This document shows, in pieces, positions 22,245-33,318 of a DNA stretch of 64,000 bases. Origin of the DNA: Zygnema cylindricum (Eukaryota; Streptophyta; Zygnematophyceae; Zygnematales; Zygnemataceae); contig JBBHKE010002188.1 of assembly GCA_037447655.1 (NCBI GenBank), forward strand, positions 25,787 to 89,786, read 5' to 3'. Position 1 is the stretch's first letter; the number at the start of each line of letters is the position of its first letter. Below the pieces are notes generated by a model. The model saw only the letters and a program-made list of their open reading frames with translations, ran no database searches and was not told the origin of the DNA. Position numbers and translations under genes: made by a program.

Positions 22245-24143
22245 TTAGGTTACCAGTGGGATAGTGAGATGACCAGTATCTCCCTGGAGTTGACCCTTGG
22301 GAAACGAAGAGCTTATCACCTTAGGAAAAGCTGCCCGAAGTTCTGCTCCCCTATACCCAAGAGAGGCCCGTTCCTCCCAGTGAAGTGTTTCCACCGAGGG
22401 AATGTGGAGAATAGGTTTAGGCACCGATGGTACTTCAGGGATTGGTGGAGAAGGGGATGGAAATGACCGAGGACTACGAGGGAAAGGTGTCTGTCTCCGT
22501 GTACGCCTTTTGGAGGTTTTTGGTGGAGGAGTTCCTTCGCTGGAACCGGGAGAACGTCGGTAAGGAGGAGAGTTGGCAGGAACGTCGTACTTGTAGGGTA
22601 AGACGGGTGGTCCCGGTGACCCACGGACTGCAGCGGCAGGAGAAACAGAAGGCGAAGGAGAGGATGCCTGAGGTGGCGATGGAGGAGGAGTAGTAAGTCC
22701 CAGGGAAATGTGTAGTCTTTGGTCTGGTTGTAGCTGTACCACGGCCTCCACAGTAGAAGATCCCTTGACCGAGACAATGGTAGAGAGATCTGTAGCCGCG
22801 GTTACCGGATTACTCAGCAAATCTGCAACCAACCCCTTTTTGTTAGATCTTGTTGTTCCCCCCCCTTCCCGCTGAAGAGGGGACTCCGGTCTATGTTCCG
22901 AAGAAGTCTTGGGAGATGGAGTCCCAGTAGGGGCAGTCTGCTCGGTAGATTGTCTCTCAGCAGAGGGCCCTGTCTCTCTAGGAACAGATCCTGGTCCACT
23001 AAGGATTCCCCCTGATTTCCGTCTCGCCTCCCTAATTAGGAACATTTCTTGTTCTAGAGCCCTCTTCCGTTCTTCTTCTAGGGCCTCCCAATCTATGGTG
23101 ACGGGTCCAGCCCCCGCCGTAGCCTTACTCTGGGATCGGAGGATCTCCACCAGTTTTTGCGTGATGCTTACCACCCCCGAGAGATCCACAATCCCCAAAC
23201 CGGGTACCTCGGGGTCCGTAGGCCTCGAACGCCATAGTCCTTCGGATGGTCCGACATTTGGTGCGGAAGGAGACATAGAACTTGGGAAAATTGAGACAGA
23301 AGGAAAGAACGGCTCTTCTTTGACTAGGGGAGCAAATCGACCTTTGCTGTCCCGATGGTTGAACCAGAAATCTCTCTTGGGCTCATGTAACTTCCACTTG
23401 CTACTCCCTTCCTTGGTCCGGCCCCGAGAAGTTGCTCTGCCCCTAGAAGGTCTACTGGTGGCAGTTTTCTGAGATATGGTGGGCTGCGGGTAGTAAGTTG
23501 ATGGTCCTCCCAGTTGCTCCGGTGCTGAGGTTGGGGAGCCGCTCTCCGACGAACTACTCAGTAACTCGACTACACCTCCCACTGGGCGTACCACCTTGGC
23601 TCAGTCTGACCTGGCCACTCGCTGCACCAACTCTTTCTTAACCTTAAACTCATGGAGATTATGAAGGGCTAAGATTTCCTTGCGACCTGGCTGGTGAGGG
23701 TCAGACAGAATCTCTAGATCTATGTATATCTCTGTTATTGGTGCCTTGGACCTGGTAAAGCGACCAATTTCGGGAAGGGGACCAGGGATCGCTTCCTTGT
23801 GTGCCAACCCCTTTCTACGACTTTTAGGAGAAAGGGGCGGCCTCTCCGCCCTCTCCGCTGCCCGAGCCCGGGCTGACTCGAACATAGTTGGAAAGTTCTC
23901 GGGGGAAAAGACAGGTGGAGGTGGAGGAGAGGGTCGCCTCTCTGGCTGCGTTGGAGGAGTTTCGACTGCAACCTCCGGAGGCGTCTCTCCCCTAAGAAAC
24001 CACTCTACGTGTAAAGGGGAGCCAAAGGGGGGTACTTCCTCAGGCATCGGAGACTCTTCCTCTTGGGCCACCACTTCTTGTCTTTCCTGTTCTTCTGGAC
24101 TAACACTTGAAGGATCCCTATCCGAAGCGTCACCTCCGCCCAT
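22245..24143 (-). pseudogene. Gypsy upstream ORF, Pro/Ser-rich, one in-frame TGA
   Basis: Starts with MGGGDAS 30-40 bp after the LTR region. The frame is open for 632 codons apart from one TGA at 23601-23603 (flanked by RVARSD and AKVVRP). It is rich in Pro, Ser, Glu and Arg and looks disordered. One ordered-looking patch, ITEIYIDLEILSD, precedes the TGA. No zinc knuckle or enzyme motif is seen; those are in the next frame. It may be a Gag N-terminal extension or a separate accessory protein; the function is unknown. Confidence 0.6.
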
Positions 24144-24169
24144 GACTTACACGAGCAGATGAGCTAGAT

Positions 24170-25240
24170 CTCTCGGATAAAATACACCACCCTAAGCAGC
24201 TATCCTCTTAAACAAAAGGGGACAGTGGCTTTTTCAGTACTGTGGTACTCCGCAGGAAGCCCACAAAATGCCACACTCCCATCTACTCTCCAAAGAATAG
24301 GAAGGAAATGAGAGTCGTCCGATCCATTCCGTAAAACTCCGGACAAACCCAAAGATGACCACAAGAGTGTGCAAATAACTCCCACGCAAAAATATAGAAA
24401 TAACAAATATCGGCTTTTCAGATTAAACAATATCACCTTGCCCCAGAGAATGGAATTAAAGATAGAAATGAATGATAATGGTGAAGCGAATTCACATACC
24501 CCGGAGTGCAACGATGACCAAACTCAGCAGAAGAAAACCTCACCCAATGGCCCCGAAGTCAGGTATGAGTCTCCCTCAACCCTCCCGGTTCCACCGCAAG
24601 GATCCGACAAGACTCTTTTTAGTTTCAAACAGCGAAAGTCTAAACCGCCCAAAGAGGAGATAGTGCCAACTACCCACCTGTGCTACGGTCTCCACAAAAG
24701 ACAATCCAAAACAAAGATGGCAATAGAGTCAACTACACAATGCAACCGTTCTCCAACAGAAAGATTGATTTAATTCTCTGGGGGTTTTCTCAGGAGACAG
24801 TACTGAAAAAGCAGCCTGTCTCCTTCGGCCCCAAGTGCCTTATACAACCAGAGTTTGTCCTACTGCAAGTTCGAAAGTCAAAGCAATGTGACAAGCCAAT
24901 CAGTGGCCAGCAATTAGTATCGTACTGACATAAGACAAAACACACTTTACTACACTCAAGGCTAAAAATTAGACAACTGGTCCCGGCTGGATTAGAGGCC
25001 GAGGGTCCTTCTATCACACACAAAATGAAACAAAGTTCTGACTCGACATGAAACTGCCTAACTTTGTCCCAACGTCATAAATGCTTTGCCCGGTGGTTGG
25101 GCCTGAACTAACATCATACTGACAGCTAACAGTAAGATCTACGGGATAATCCCAAATGTTACGTGTCGTTGTCTAAGGTATCCCTCTACTAGAGCTACAT
25201 AGAACACACACTAAAATGGATCAGACACTTTGCACCGGAC
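24170..25240 (-). repeat. Gypsy 5' LTR / leader
   Basis: Defined by similarity to the inverted copy at 12500-13490. It ends just before the upstream ORF. Exact termini and primer-binding site could not be fixed, so part of the inner end may be leader rather than LTR. Confidence 0.7.
24838..24844 (-). promoter_or_regulatory. Candidate TATA box of the gypsy LTR
   Basis: TATAAGG in the context GTATAAGGCACTTG, conserved in the inverted LTR copy at 12875-12881. Conservation in otherwise diverged LTR copies supports a promoter role; transcription is not shown. Confidence 0.45.
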
Positions 25241-25269
25241 TAACTCCTCAGTTCGACCTCCGTTTAAGG

Positions 25270-26345
25270 TGAACTAAATTGCGTAGTGTTCCAGGATGAA
25301 AATAGAAAGATCTGATCCGGCTGATTGTCCTCTTCCTTCTCCCTAAGCTAGAGTCCGTACAAAGTGGAATGAAGCCCCAGAACTCCAAGGAGTGCAAATG
25401 TGCCGAAGATGCACACGCGCTTGACATAGTGCCCAGGTTTCTTACAAAAATGACATAAACCTTTGGGAGCGCTTGGTCCGAACTCGTCAGTCTGATTTTT
25501 CTGCTCCCTCCCCCCATAGTTTCCGACCAGTTTCCGAGAATATTTGTTCCTCCAATCGGTCGCAGTTGCTAAGGCTTGGCCACTCTTTCCTCCCCTTCGG
25601 ATCTGAATCCTATTCTCCCGAACGAGAATCATCCCTAACAGTGAGTTCCATATCCACCTTAAGTCTGGGAAGTCCAGCACACGGTTGACTATGTTTTCGA
25701 ACTCATCGGGTAACTTCATCAGTAAACAGTTAACCTTTTCCTTTTCAGTAAAATCTTTTCCCGCACTCTCTAGCTCCATGAACAGTGTAACAAGCTCATT
25801 GCAAAAATCCATTATCTTCCCCCCTCTGTATACATACTCCTTAACTTTCTGATCAGCCAACTGCTGTTGGTGAATCGTACCACTTCGGTACATCTCTATG
25901 AGAGCCATCCAAAGATCGGATGCCCTTTCTACCTACAAATGAGGACATGCAAGTCCTTGAGTGAGATGGCGTAGGATGAAGTGCTTTGCCGCCATATTGT
26001 TGAAGTCCCAGGTTTCACTATCATTCTCCTCGTTCCTCGGAATAGGTGACATGAATGCCGAACCAGTTGCTATTGGTGTGGTCGCCTCCTTCTCCTTTCC
26101 TTTGTCCACCACCTCTCCTTCTTTTGTTTCCTCCGTTGAAGGTGGATCTTGTTTCTTGGTGAATCTGCTTCCTCCAAACCCTGGAGGAATTCCTAGACTT
26201 GATGGACGCCCCGACCGTCCACTCACTATCCCCCAAAACCTTTTTTCGCATAGAGCTCTTATCATCATACTTTCCCATTATATGAAGCCAGTTCTATTAA
26301 AGATTGGTACCCTAGAGGGTGGGCCCATAACCTGAAACTCTAAGA
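25270..26345 (-). pseudogene. Copia element A gag, truncated
   Basis: Ty1/copia Gag that would package element RNA. It starts after its LTR with QVMGPPSRVP, then CEKRFWGIVSG, HFILRHLTQGL, KVKEYVYRGGKIMDFCNEL, LLMKLPDEFENI and a zinc knuckle (CHFCKKPGHYVK, then a Cys). It is interrupted by stops near 26285 and 25930. Similarity fades by about 25270, where gypsy LTR sequence begins, so no pol remains. It is paralogous to the gag at 28820-29903. Confidence 0.82.
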
Positions 26346-27387
26346 CCTCCATAAGTCCTCAGAGTGGACAACTTCCAAGAAGCCTCTAGGATAGCCCTGA
26401 CCCCTTGGTGTTTTAGCAAAAAGAACTGCCACCGTGGCAGACAATAACTCTGACCAACTTCACCTTTGTGAAGGCAAGACTCCCCTGATTCGATAGCAAA
26501 AAAAATCTCTGAATTTGCTCCTCTGAGCAGTAAGTTATGGAGGGTCAAAGTTGACCTTTTGTATAGAAGCTCTCTAGGAGAGAGGGTCCTATCTCCTAAT
26601 TTTTCTAAGTCATATCTCTCTCACAGACATTATCTACTAATGTACGGAGCCAATCAGAATATAGTTGCGTACACAAAAGTACAGGTGTCGGTGTACTTTC
26701 TGTACGAACACTGTACGACATGGCCTTAATGTCGACACGTGGTATGTTCGGATTCGCTCCCTTAATCCTCGGAGATGTCGCGATCCAATGTCATTTCGCC
26801 ACGTGTCATCCGATGTTGCGATGACCATAAACCGCCGAAATCCTCTTCTGCGATCTCGGCGTTAATTCCGGCTGTCCGATTAAATTCACATTTAATCGTA
26901 GCCGTAATAACTACATGCGCGGTATTCGTTTCATTAGAGAAATAAATGCGCGGTATTCGTTTCTTATCCCTACCGTAATCCGTACTTTTACAATACTAGA
27001 TCTATGTATCTCGTAAACAGTTATAGTTAAATGAATTATCCTATTTGATAATGTTTAATTAATTATCAAACCATATAGTACGTAACACTAGTTCTAGACT
27101 TAACGGCTAAGGCTACCGTCTACCGGCTGTCTGTCGACCGGTAGGTACCAGGATCAAATCCTGTGACCAGCATATACCTTTTAGTAAATAAACCCCAAAC
27201 TAATATATATTTCTCGTAAACCTCTGGATACCCTAGGTAGCCATGGCTCTAGCTCCCTCTCCAATTTCTCAGTGACTGCGACAAGTTTGAGAGTTGGAGA
27301 GACAAGTTAGAGGTAGACTGCCTCGGCTTCTTTCTATATTTTTATTTAGACCTAGAAAATACTTAAAATGGACCATCAATTTCTACA
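26346..27387 (-). repeat. Copia element A 5' LTR
   Basis: Begins with TGTAGAAATTGATGG at 27387 (minus strand) exactly where copia B integrase coding stops, so A inserted into B. A tRNA T-arm-like block lies at 27148-27163. The inner end is approximate. Confidence 0.75.
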
Positions 27388-28440
27388 CCCTGAATCTGCA
27401 ATCACGGTATCACTCATATCTTTTTCGGGAAAAACAGAGTTCTCCTCACTCTCGGACTCAAACGTGATTCTTATCTTCTTAGTATATTTAAAGGGGTTTA
27501 TTGACTTTCCTTCATCCATGACAACTAGGTGTTTTACCAGAATGATATCTTGCTTTGCCAAGTCATAAACTCTATATCCCTTAACATCCTCATCATATCC
27601 CAAAATATATCCAGGTTTTCCCTTAGCATCAAGTTTCGAGTTTTTCTTATCCGTATCTAAACTGTAAACTTGACTACCAAAAACTTTAAGGTGAGAGATA
27701 TCTGGTTTTCTTCCAACCCATCTCTCATAAGGTGTCATACCTTTGATTGCTGATGTGAGGACTCTATTTTTAATGTAATTGGCACAGTTCATGGCTTCTG
27801 CCCAAAATCTCTTTCTTATTTTCTTGTCAGCCAACATACTGCATACACTACCTACTAGTGTTCGGTTTAGCCTTTCTGCAACACCATTTTGTTCCGGATT
27901 ATGTGGTATAGTTTTCTGGTGTTGAACTCCCTCATCTCTTAAGTATTCCTCAAATTGGTTAGAGGTATACTCTCCCCCATTATCACTCCTTATTCTCTTA
28001 ATGGGGGTTCTATGCAACTTCTCACTCCAAGCTTTGTATTATTTGAAGTAAGTTGGTGTTTCTGACTTTGTTTTTAGAAAATAAACTCTAGAGTATTTAG
28101 ACCAATCATCAGTGATTGTCAACATATATCTTTTCCCTCCAACTGAGGGTACCATTGCTGGTCCCCAGATATCTGTGTGGATCAAATCTAGTACTTTTCC
28201 CCCCCTATATGTGGCGGCTTTGGGAAAAGGAAGTCAGTGAGTTTTTCCTTGGGCACAACCACTACAAATATCCACCATTTCATTATCACTGAAATGAATG
28301 CCTTCTACCACACCCAGCTTCTTCATCTCCCTCAACCTATCAAAATGCACATGCCCCAACCGCTTATGCCAAATCATCAATATTGGGCCACCAACATTGT
28401 AAGCATTCTTCTTTTCATTACTCATGTTAAGCCTAAACAT
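27388..28440 (-). pseudogene. Copia B GAG-preintegrase and integrase, truncated
   Basis: GAG-preintegrase motif WHKRLGHVHFDRL and CSGCAQGKTH (28234-28440), then the integrase core: first Asp in HTDIWGPAMVP (about 28170), second in IRSDNGGEYTS and Glu in NPEQNGVAERLNRT (27376-28017), giving all three DDE residues. The integrase C-terminal region follows (KPDISHLKVFG, KPGYILGYDEDVKGYRVYD). A frame change near 28020-28230 and the LTR A insertion at 27388 destroy it. It would integrate copia cDNA. Confidence 0.87.
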
Positions 28441-28538
28441 TCCTTAGCTACCCTTATCTGCAGTGAAGTAAACTTCATCCCTATACTTGGCTGTAAAAAC
28501 TCCCTTTCTAGTGAAAGTATCAAACTCTTTGTCATCTA

Positions 28539-29903
28539 TCACAGATGTAGAACAAGATTTTTACTCAGCTGGGGAATATAAAGCACATCTGAGAAAGTGA
28601 GAATAGAAGTCTTACCCCCCACTAAAACTTTCAGGTCAGTTGATCCCACTAGATCTGTAGTAACAACTCTCCCATCCCCATACTCTATTTCTACAGTAGG
28701 GATTTTCCTTAACTTAGTGAAAAGGTCCTTGTCACGACACATATGCATGGATGCACCTGAGTCGATGATCCATCCTTCCTGTGGAGCTTCCCGACTGCTC
28801 CAAGGGCACACTTTTGTCTCCGAGGGATCTCTTTCTCCTCCAGACTCTCGTCAAGAAGAAGCTCCCCATCCTCCTTAGAGGACTCGTCCTCGGTGTCTCC
28901 TATCACCTTTGTGAACAAAAGTGCCTTTTTCTTCCCTCCAGAAGAACCCCCTCTTTGGTTCTCTTTGAGCCTCAGCTCCGCCAGCTTGGCACAATCCGCA
29001 ATAAAGTGCCCTGGCTTTTTGCAAAAATGACATAGGCCCTTTGGGGGCCTCGGTCCTCTAGGTTGGACTCTTTCTCCTTTGTATGGTTTTTTCGGTTCCG
29101 GTCTCCACCTGTCCCCTCCGGCGGCTAGAGCTTGAACGCTCTTTCCACCTCCCTTGATCTCCATGGTATTTTCCTGCACAAGTATCATCCTGACCACTGT
29201 ATTCCACTTCCATGAACTATCAGTCATTTCTTGTACTCGGTACACTAAGTTCTCATACTCGTCTGGTAACTTCATGATGAGAGTGTTTACTTTCATTTTC
29301 ATTGTGCCTGTCCAACCAGCACTTTCCATCTCCATATACAAACAAGAAAGATCATTGCAATAATCTAACATCTTTCCTCCTTTCTACGTGTAACTCACTA
29401 GCTTTTGCTCAGCCAACTAGAGTTCTTGAATGGTACCAGCTCTATAGATCTCCACCAAACTCCCACAACTCCTCGGCCTTGTAAATATTAAGGTGAGAGG
29501 TGGCCAATGCTTCAGTGAGATGCCTTAGAATGAAGTTCTTGGCAGCCATGTTTATGTCTTCCCACATTTGAACATCGTTCTCCACTGTCTTCACGACCGC
29601 CGCTCTTGGTGCCATGGCAATAGGGGTGAGGGGTGTCTCCTTCCCTTTCCCCTTTTGAGACACACTACTGTCCCCATCATCTGCCTCCTCCGCGGAAGCA
29701 GTCGCTGTTGCAGAAAACCTTACTCCTCCAAATCCTAGCGGAGTTCCCGAAGGTGGACGTTTCACTTGTCCACTGACGATACCCCAGTATCGTTTTTCAC
29801 ACAAGGCTCCCATCATCATGGCTTCCCAATAGATGAACCCAGATCCATTGAAAGTGGGCACCCTAGAGGGTGGGCCCATAACCTGCAATTCTGTGTCCTC
29901 CAT
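28539..29903 (-). pseudogene. Copia B gag and protease, frameshifted
   Basis: Gag starts MEDTELQVMGPPS (ATG at 29903), with CEKRYWGIVSG, HFILRHL-type helices, LIMKLPDEYENLVYRV and a zinc knuckle CHFCKKPGHFIADC. Breaks lie near 29440 and 29371. Protease follows in another frame with GWIIDSGASMHMC (Asp of DSGAS is catalytic) and FSDVLYIPQLSKNL. A frameshift near 28800 separates gag from protease. These are classic Ty1/copia features. Confidence 0.87.
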
Positions 29904-29929
29904 TGGACTACAGAAATAGAGGAAGCCTC

Positions 29930-30912
29930 TAGATAATTGTTAACTAGCCCACTTTAACCCACAGCCACTGCTGCCCAAAAAGTCACACTGACAATTTGAC
30001 TGCACCCCTGTGCAGCCTAGACTCCACTGAGTCCGTAGCAAAAAGAATCTCTGAAAACGCCCAACCAGGTGATAAGTTATGAGGCAGTAAAAATGTCAAT
30101 TTGTACAAACTCTCAAAGGGAGAGGTGACTGCCTACCAAAATTTTCTAAGTCCTGATTTACTCTAATAACTTCTATCTACTGAAGTACGGACCAATCAGA
30201 TTACTGTACCGTACCAAAAAGTACTACTGCCGGTGTACCTTTTGTACGGCCTATGTACGACAAGACTATTAAGCGGACGCGTGTCTCCTTTTCACTCGTC
30301 CGTACATTCCTCGGAATTCCTATGACCGAATGTCATCTCTCCACGTGGCCCAAGGTCATGCCACGTCACTAAACGCCAAAGTAACTACTCCGGGATTTCA
30401 GCGATGATGTGCGCCGTTGGATTTGCAACGAGACGAAATCTTGGCCGTAATAAATACTTGCGCGATATTTGTTTCGTTGTCGAAACAAAATGCGTGGTAT
30501 CCGTTTTGAATTGGTACATTCATAAAACTGTATCCATGTACGCCGAACACAGTTTTCGTTAAATAGATTTGCTCCTTCCTAAATATATATATATATATCT
30601 ATCACATACTATAGCATTTAGCATTGGTCCTACTCTAGTAGGATAAAGCTGACCACTATCGGCCAGCTTGACGAACCGCAGGTACCAGGATCAAATCCCG
30701 GGTCCGTCAGGTATATTTTTAGTAGCCTTAAAAATATCTCCCTGTTGAACTAAGGCAGCCATGGATCAACCACTCTCTCTATCCTTCAGTGACTACAACA
30801 AGTATGGGAGCTAGAGAGAGGAGGTGTAGGCAGGCTGTCTGTCCTTTTCCTTTTTCTTTTATACTAACATTTTAAACCTATAAAATACTCTAGAAATCTA
30901 TTAATTTCAACA
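29930..30912 (-). repeat. Copia element B 5' LTR
   Basis: Nearly identical over its inner two thirds to the LTR fragment at 63210-63870. It contains a short TA run at about 30577-30600 and the T-arm-like block at 30685-30700. The inner border with the gag leader is approximate. Confidence 0.78.
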
Positions 30913-31220
30913 AGGGTGTTGTCTTAAAGTTTTATGAAAGGAAAAAAAAAAGGGAAGGGAATGTTCATTTATTTGTTTGTAAGAATTGAAAGGAAATAGA
31001 CTAGAAAATAACGGGAGTGTTGATAATTGAGTATTTTATAGGTCTTTATTAGGATAGGAAAAAGAGTAGATGCAGTCTGCCTCTATCTCCCTTCTCCAAG
31101 CCCCCACACTTGTTGTAGTCACTGAAGGTTGGAAAGGGAGTTAGAGCCATGGCTGCCTAAGCTCTCCAAAGAGACAAGAGTAGATAATGGTAGGTTTTAC
31201 TAAAATGGATCTTGACGAAC

Positions 31221-31237
31221 CCAGGGTTTGATCCTGG
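31221..31237 (+). promoter_or_regulatory. tRNA T-arm / B-box-like block in the copia LTR
   Basis: CCAGGGTTTGATCCTGG can pair as a T-arm stem and loop and differs by one base from the Pol III B-box consensus GGTTCGANNCC. The core GATCCTGG and flanks are conserved in all four complete copia LTRs (27148-27163, 30685-30700, 60446-60462). No tRNA body surrounds it. Confidence 0.5.
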
Positions 31238-31790
31238 TATCTGCCGTCCGTCAAGACTCTGACAGCCGGTGGCTTTTTCCTATAGTCTATGATCATTGCT
31301 AGATAATATAGGGTACAATAAATAAATAAACATTAATACGCAGCATCTTTCATTTAACTGATTACGGGACGGGCAATACACGTAAATGAATTAGTGCGCA
31401 CAAATTCCGGACAGCACAGAATTATCGAAACAACATTATTTTCGACGGCTATGATTAAATAGGGGTATTCATCGAACGGCCGTAGTAAGAGTCGAGATTG
31501 CGGATAGGACGTTTTGGCGTTTTTCGGACGCCACCACTCTTGATGACACGTGGCGACATCGTACGGGTTTGCGCACTTCTCGGAGTACAAGACAACAAAT
31601 CAAGATGTGACCGATGTCACCTGTATGGCCCTGTCGTACAGTTGCCGTACAAAAAGTACACCGGCGCCCGTACTTTTCAATACGGTACAGCGTTGTGATT
31701 GGCGCCGTACTTCAGTAGAAGGGGTTTTAGAGAGGGAATAGGACTTAGAATATTTCTGGTAGGTATTCGCCTATGTGAGAGAGCACCTTG

Positions 31791-31798
31791 TATAAAAG
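31791..31798 (+). promoter_or_regulatory. TATA box of copia LTR D
   Basis: TATAAAAG, matched by TATAAAAGG at the same place in LTR C (about 61015). It is the likely Pol II promoter core of the element. Confidence 0.6.
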
Positions 31799-32178
31799 AC
31801 TAACTTTGGGTAGCCATCTTTGGGTAGCCATAACAATCAATTTACTTGACCATTTTCAGTGATTCTTTTTGCTACGGACTCACGGAAGTCCAAGCTACAC
31901 AAGGGTGTAGTCCGTGAGTGTTTTTTGTTTTCCAGGGTGGCTTTATTTCGAAGGGAAAGTCAAAGTGGGTGAATGTGTCCAAACCTCATATTCTAACTTT
32001 GCATTTTGTGGTGGAACTAAGCACACAGAAAGTGTTTTTTCACAGGGGTGACGCTAGGTTGGGGTTTTGATTGTCAAGGGGTCTGTCATTTGGGTTTATA
32101 TCAAGTTAGGAGTCGGCACTATCTAGATTAACTTCTTTTGGATCTGCGATTTTGTGGGCAATGGAGCACACAGAGTTT

Positions 32179-33318
32179 CAAAAAGTTCGTAACACAACTT
32201 ATGATAGGACTTATGTCGGCGTTTTATTTTTCCGGGTTTTATTCTCGTGGAATGCTTTCCTACGCCATGTCAGTTCGCTAAAAAAATTTGTCCGGCGGCG
32301 TGCACTGTACTATGATGATACGTCAGATTCGTACGTTCGTACAAGAGTGTGCACAACGCACACAAATACAGTATGCCTACTTTGCGCGAGTTTTGTGGCG
32401 AGTTTTGTGCGCCTACCAAAGGCCTACCATAAAAATGCATATTTTTGAACTATAGTTAAAAGAGGTTCGTTTCAATTTGCGTCTAAATTCAATGTAACGC
32501 TTAGTTGACTAAATTTCAATTTTGCGGCCAAGTTTATATCGAACGTTCTCTCACCGTGGAGCTCACGTAACGACAAAAAGTGAGTGTCTGCAACACTTTT
32601 ATTTACATGTGGTTGCCGCAGTTTTATTACCGTAAACGTTCGCTGGCCGTGTGAATTGCTAATTTTATTATGACGGTTGACGTTCGCAAGCGCGGCAATA
32701 GTTTAAGCGGTTGAAACAATATTTTGAAAGTCAATGTTATCTAACCGATTGATCGTCAAATTTAGACTCAACAGTACTTTACTTGTACCATTGTGTACTT
32801 CAAACGTACAATCTTTCACAAAATGACGCAATTGACTGTGTGTAACCAAAATTGTCAGTGCCATCATCAATTCCCTAATTTTATTTCGATTTCAATGCTA
32901 TAATTTTGTCGTGTTTTCGCGCTTTTTTTTTTTAGTGCGTTTTATGACCCAAAACAAAGGAAGCGATGAACCGCAATAATGGAAACCCCATTTAGCTCAA
33001 TTATTGCGATTGTCGCTGAAAACCCGGTAGGCCAATCATATTGATACGCTGGAAAAAAATAAAAATCGTTTCACGAAAACTGCCCGTAAAAGTTTTGAGA
33101 ATTAATTCTCGGCGGCAAGAATAATAAATGATTCGTCCAATTTTGAGATTTGATCCAGTAAAACTTCCGAGACGCGTAGAAGAGCCGTGAAAATAAGTAT
33201 TCTCAAATGTTTTTCTTCTTCCGGATTCTCAGAATGCCGAAAATCAGACCGATACTTTCCATTTATTGTGCTTACGATCTGATTCTGGACCGTAGAGGCG
33301 ATCTGATGGAGCGAAACC
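32179..33318. other. Intergenic DNA with a dispersed inverted repeat
   Basis: No gene seen. Positions 32461-32876 match the reverse complement of 59289-59700 (roughly 85% by eye); this repeat family has no coding capacity that I can see. Confidence 0.6.
32461..32876. repeat. Dispersed repeat, inverted mate at 59289-59700
   Basis: Shared words in inverted order include TTTACATGTGGTTGCCG, TCACAAAATGA and GACGTTCGCAAGCGC-like blocks. No terminal repeats or target duplication were found. Confidence 0.7.

Larger units (their letters stand above)
15540..25240 (-). mobile_element. Ty3/gypsy element carrying a cytosine methyltransferase
   Basis: Order on the minus strand: LTR (about 25240-24170), an upstream Pro/Ser-rich ORF (24143-22245), then one frame holding gag capsid, two zinc knuckles, aspartic protease, C5 cytosine methyltransferase, reverse transcriptase and RNase H (22074-16403), then integrase (to 15540). 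RNase H before integrase is the Ty3/gypsy order. The element is defective: about a dozen in-frame stops, at least one frameshift, a copia LTR fragment in RNase H, a truncated integrase and no matching 3' LTR in the same orientation. Confidence 0.88.
27388..30912 (-). mobile_element. Copia element B (LTR, gag, protease, integrase; RT missing)
   Basis: Minus-strand Ty1/copia element whose LTR begins TGTTGAAATTAATAG at 30912. The order is LTR, gag, protease, GAG-preintegrase, integrase. It is cut at 27388 by the copia A LTR. RT, RNase H and the 3' LTR are not seen in the window. Confidence 0.88.
31018..32160 (+). repeat. Copia element D LTR and leader (plus strand)
   Basis: Begins TGTTGATAATTGAG and is about 95% alike to 60243-61373 by eye. 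It contains the T-arm-like block at 31221-31237 and a TATA box at 31791. It ends with the start of gag (ATGGAGCACACAGAG at 32161), after which homology stops at about 32178, so only the 5' end of the element remains. Confidence 0.82.

Noticed and set aside
31221-31237. tRNA gene
   Set aside because: Only a T-arm-like segment is present; no acceptor, D-arm or anticodon arm can be folded around it.
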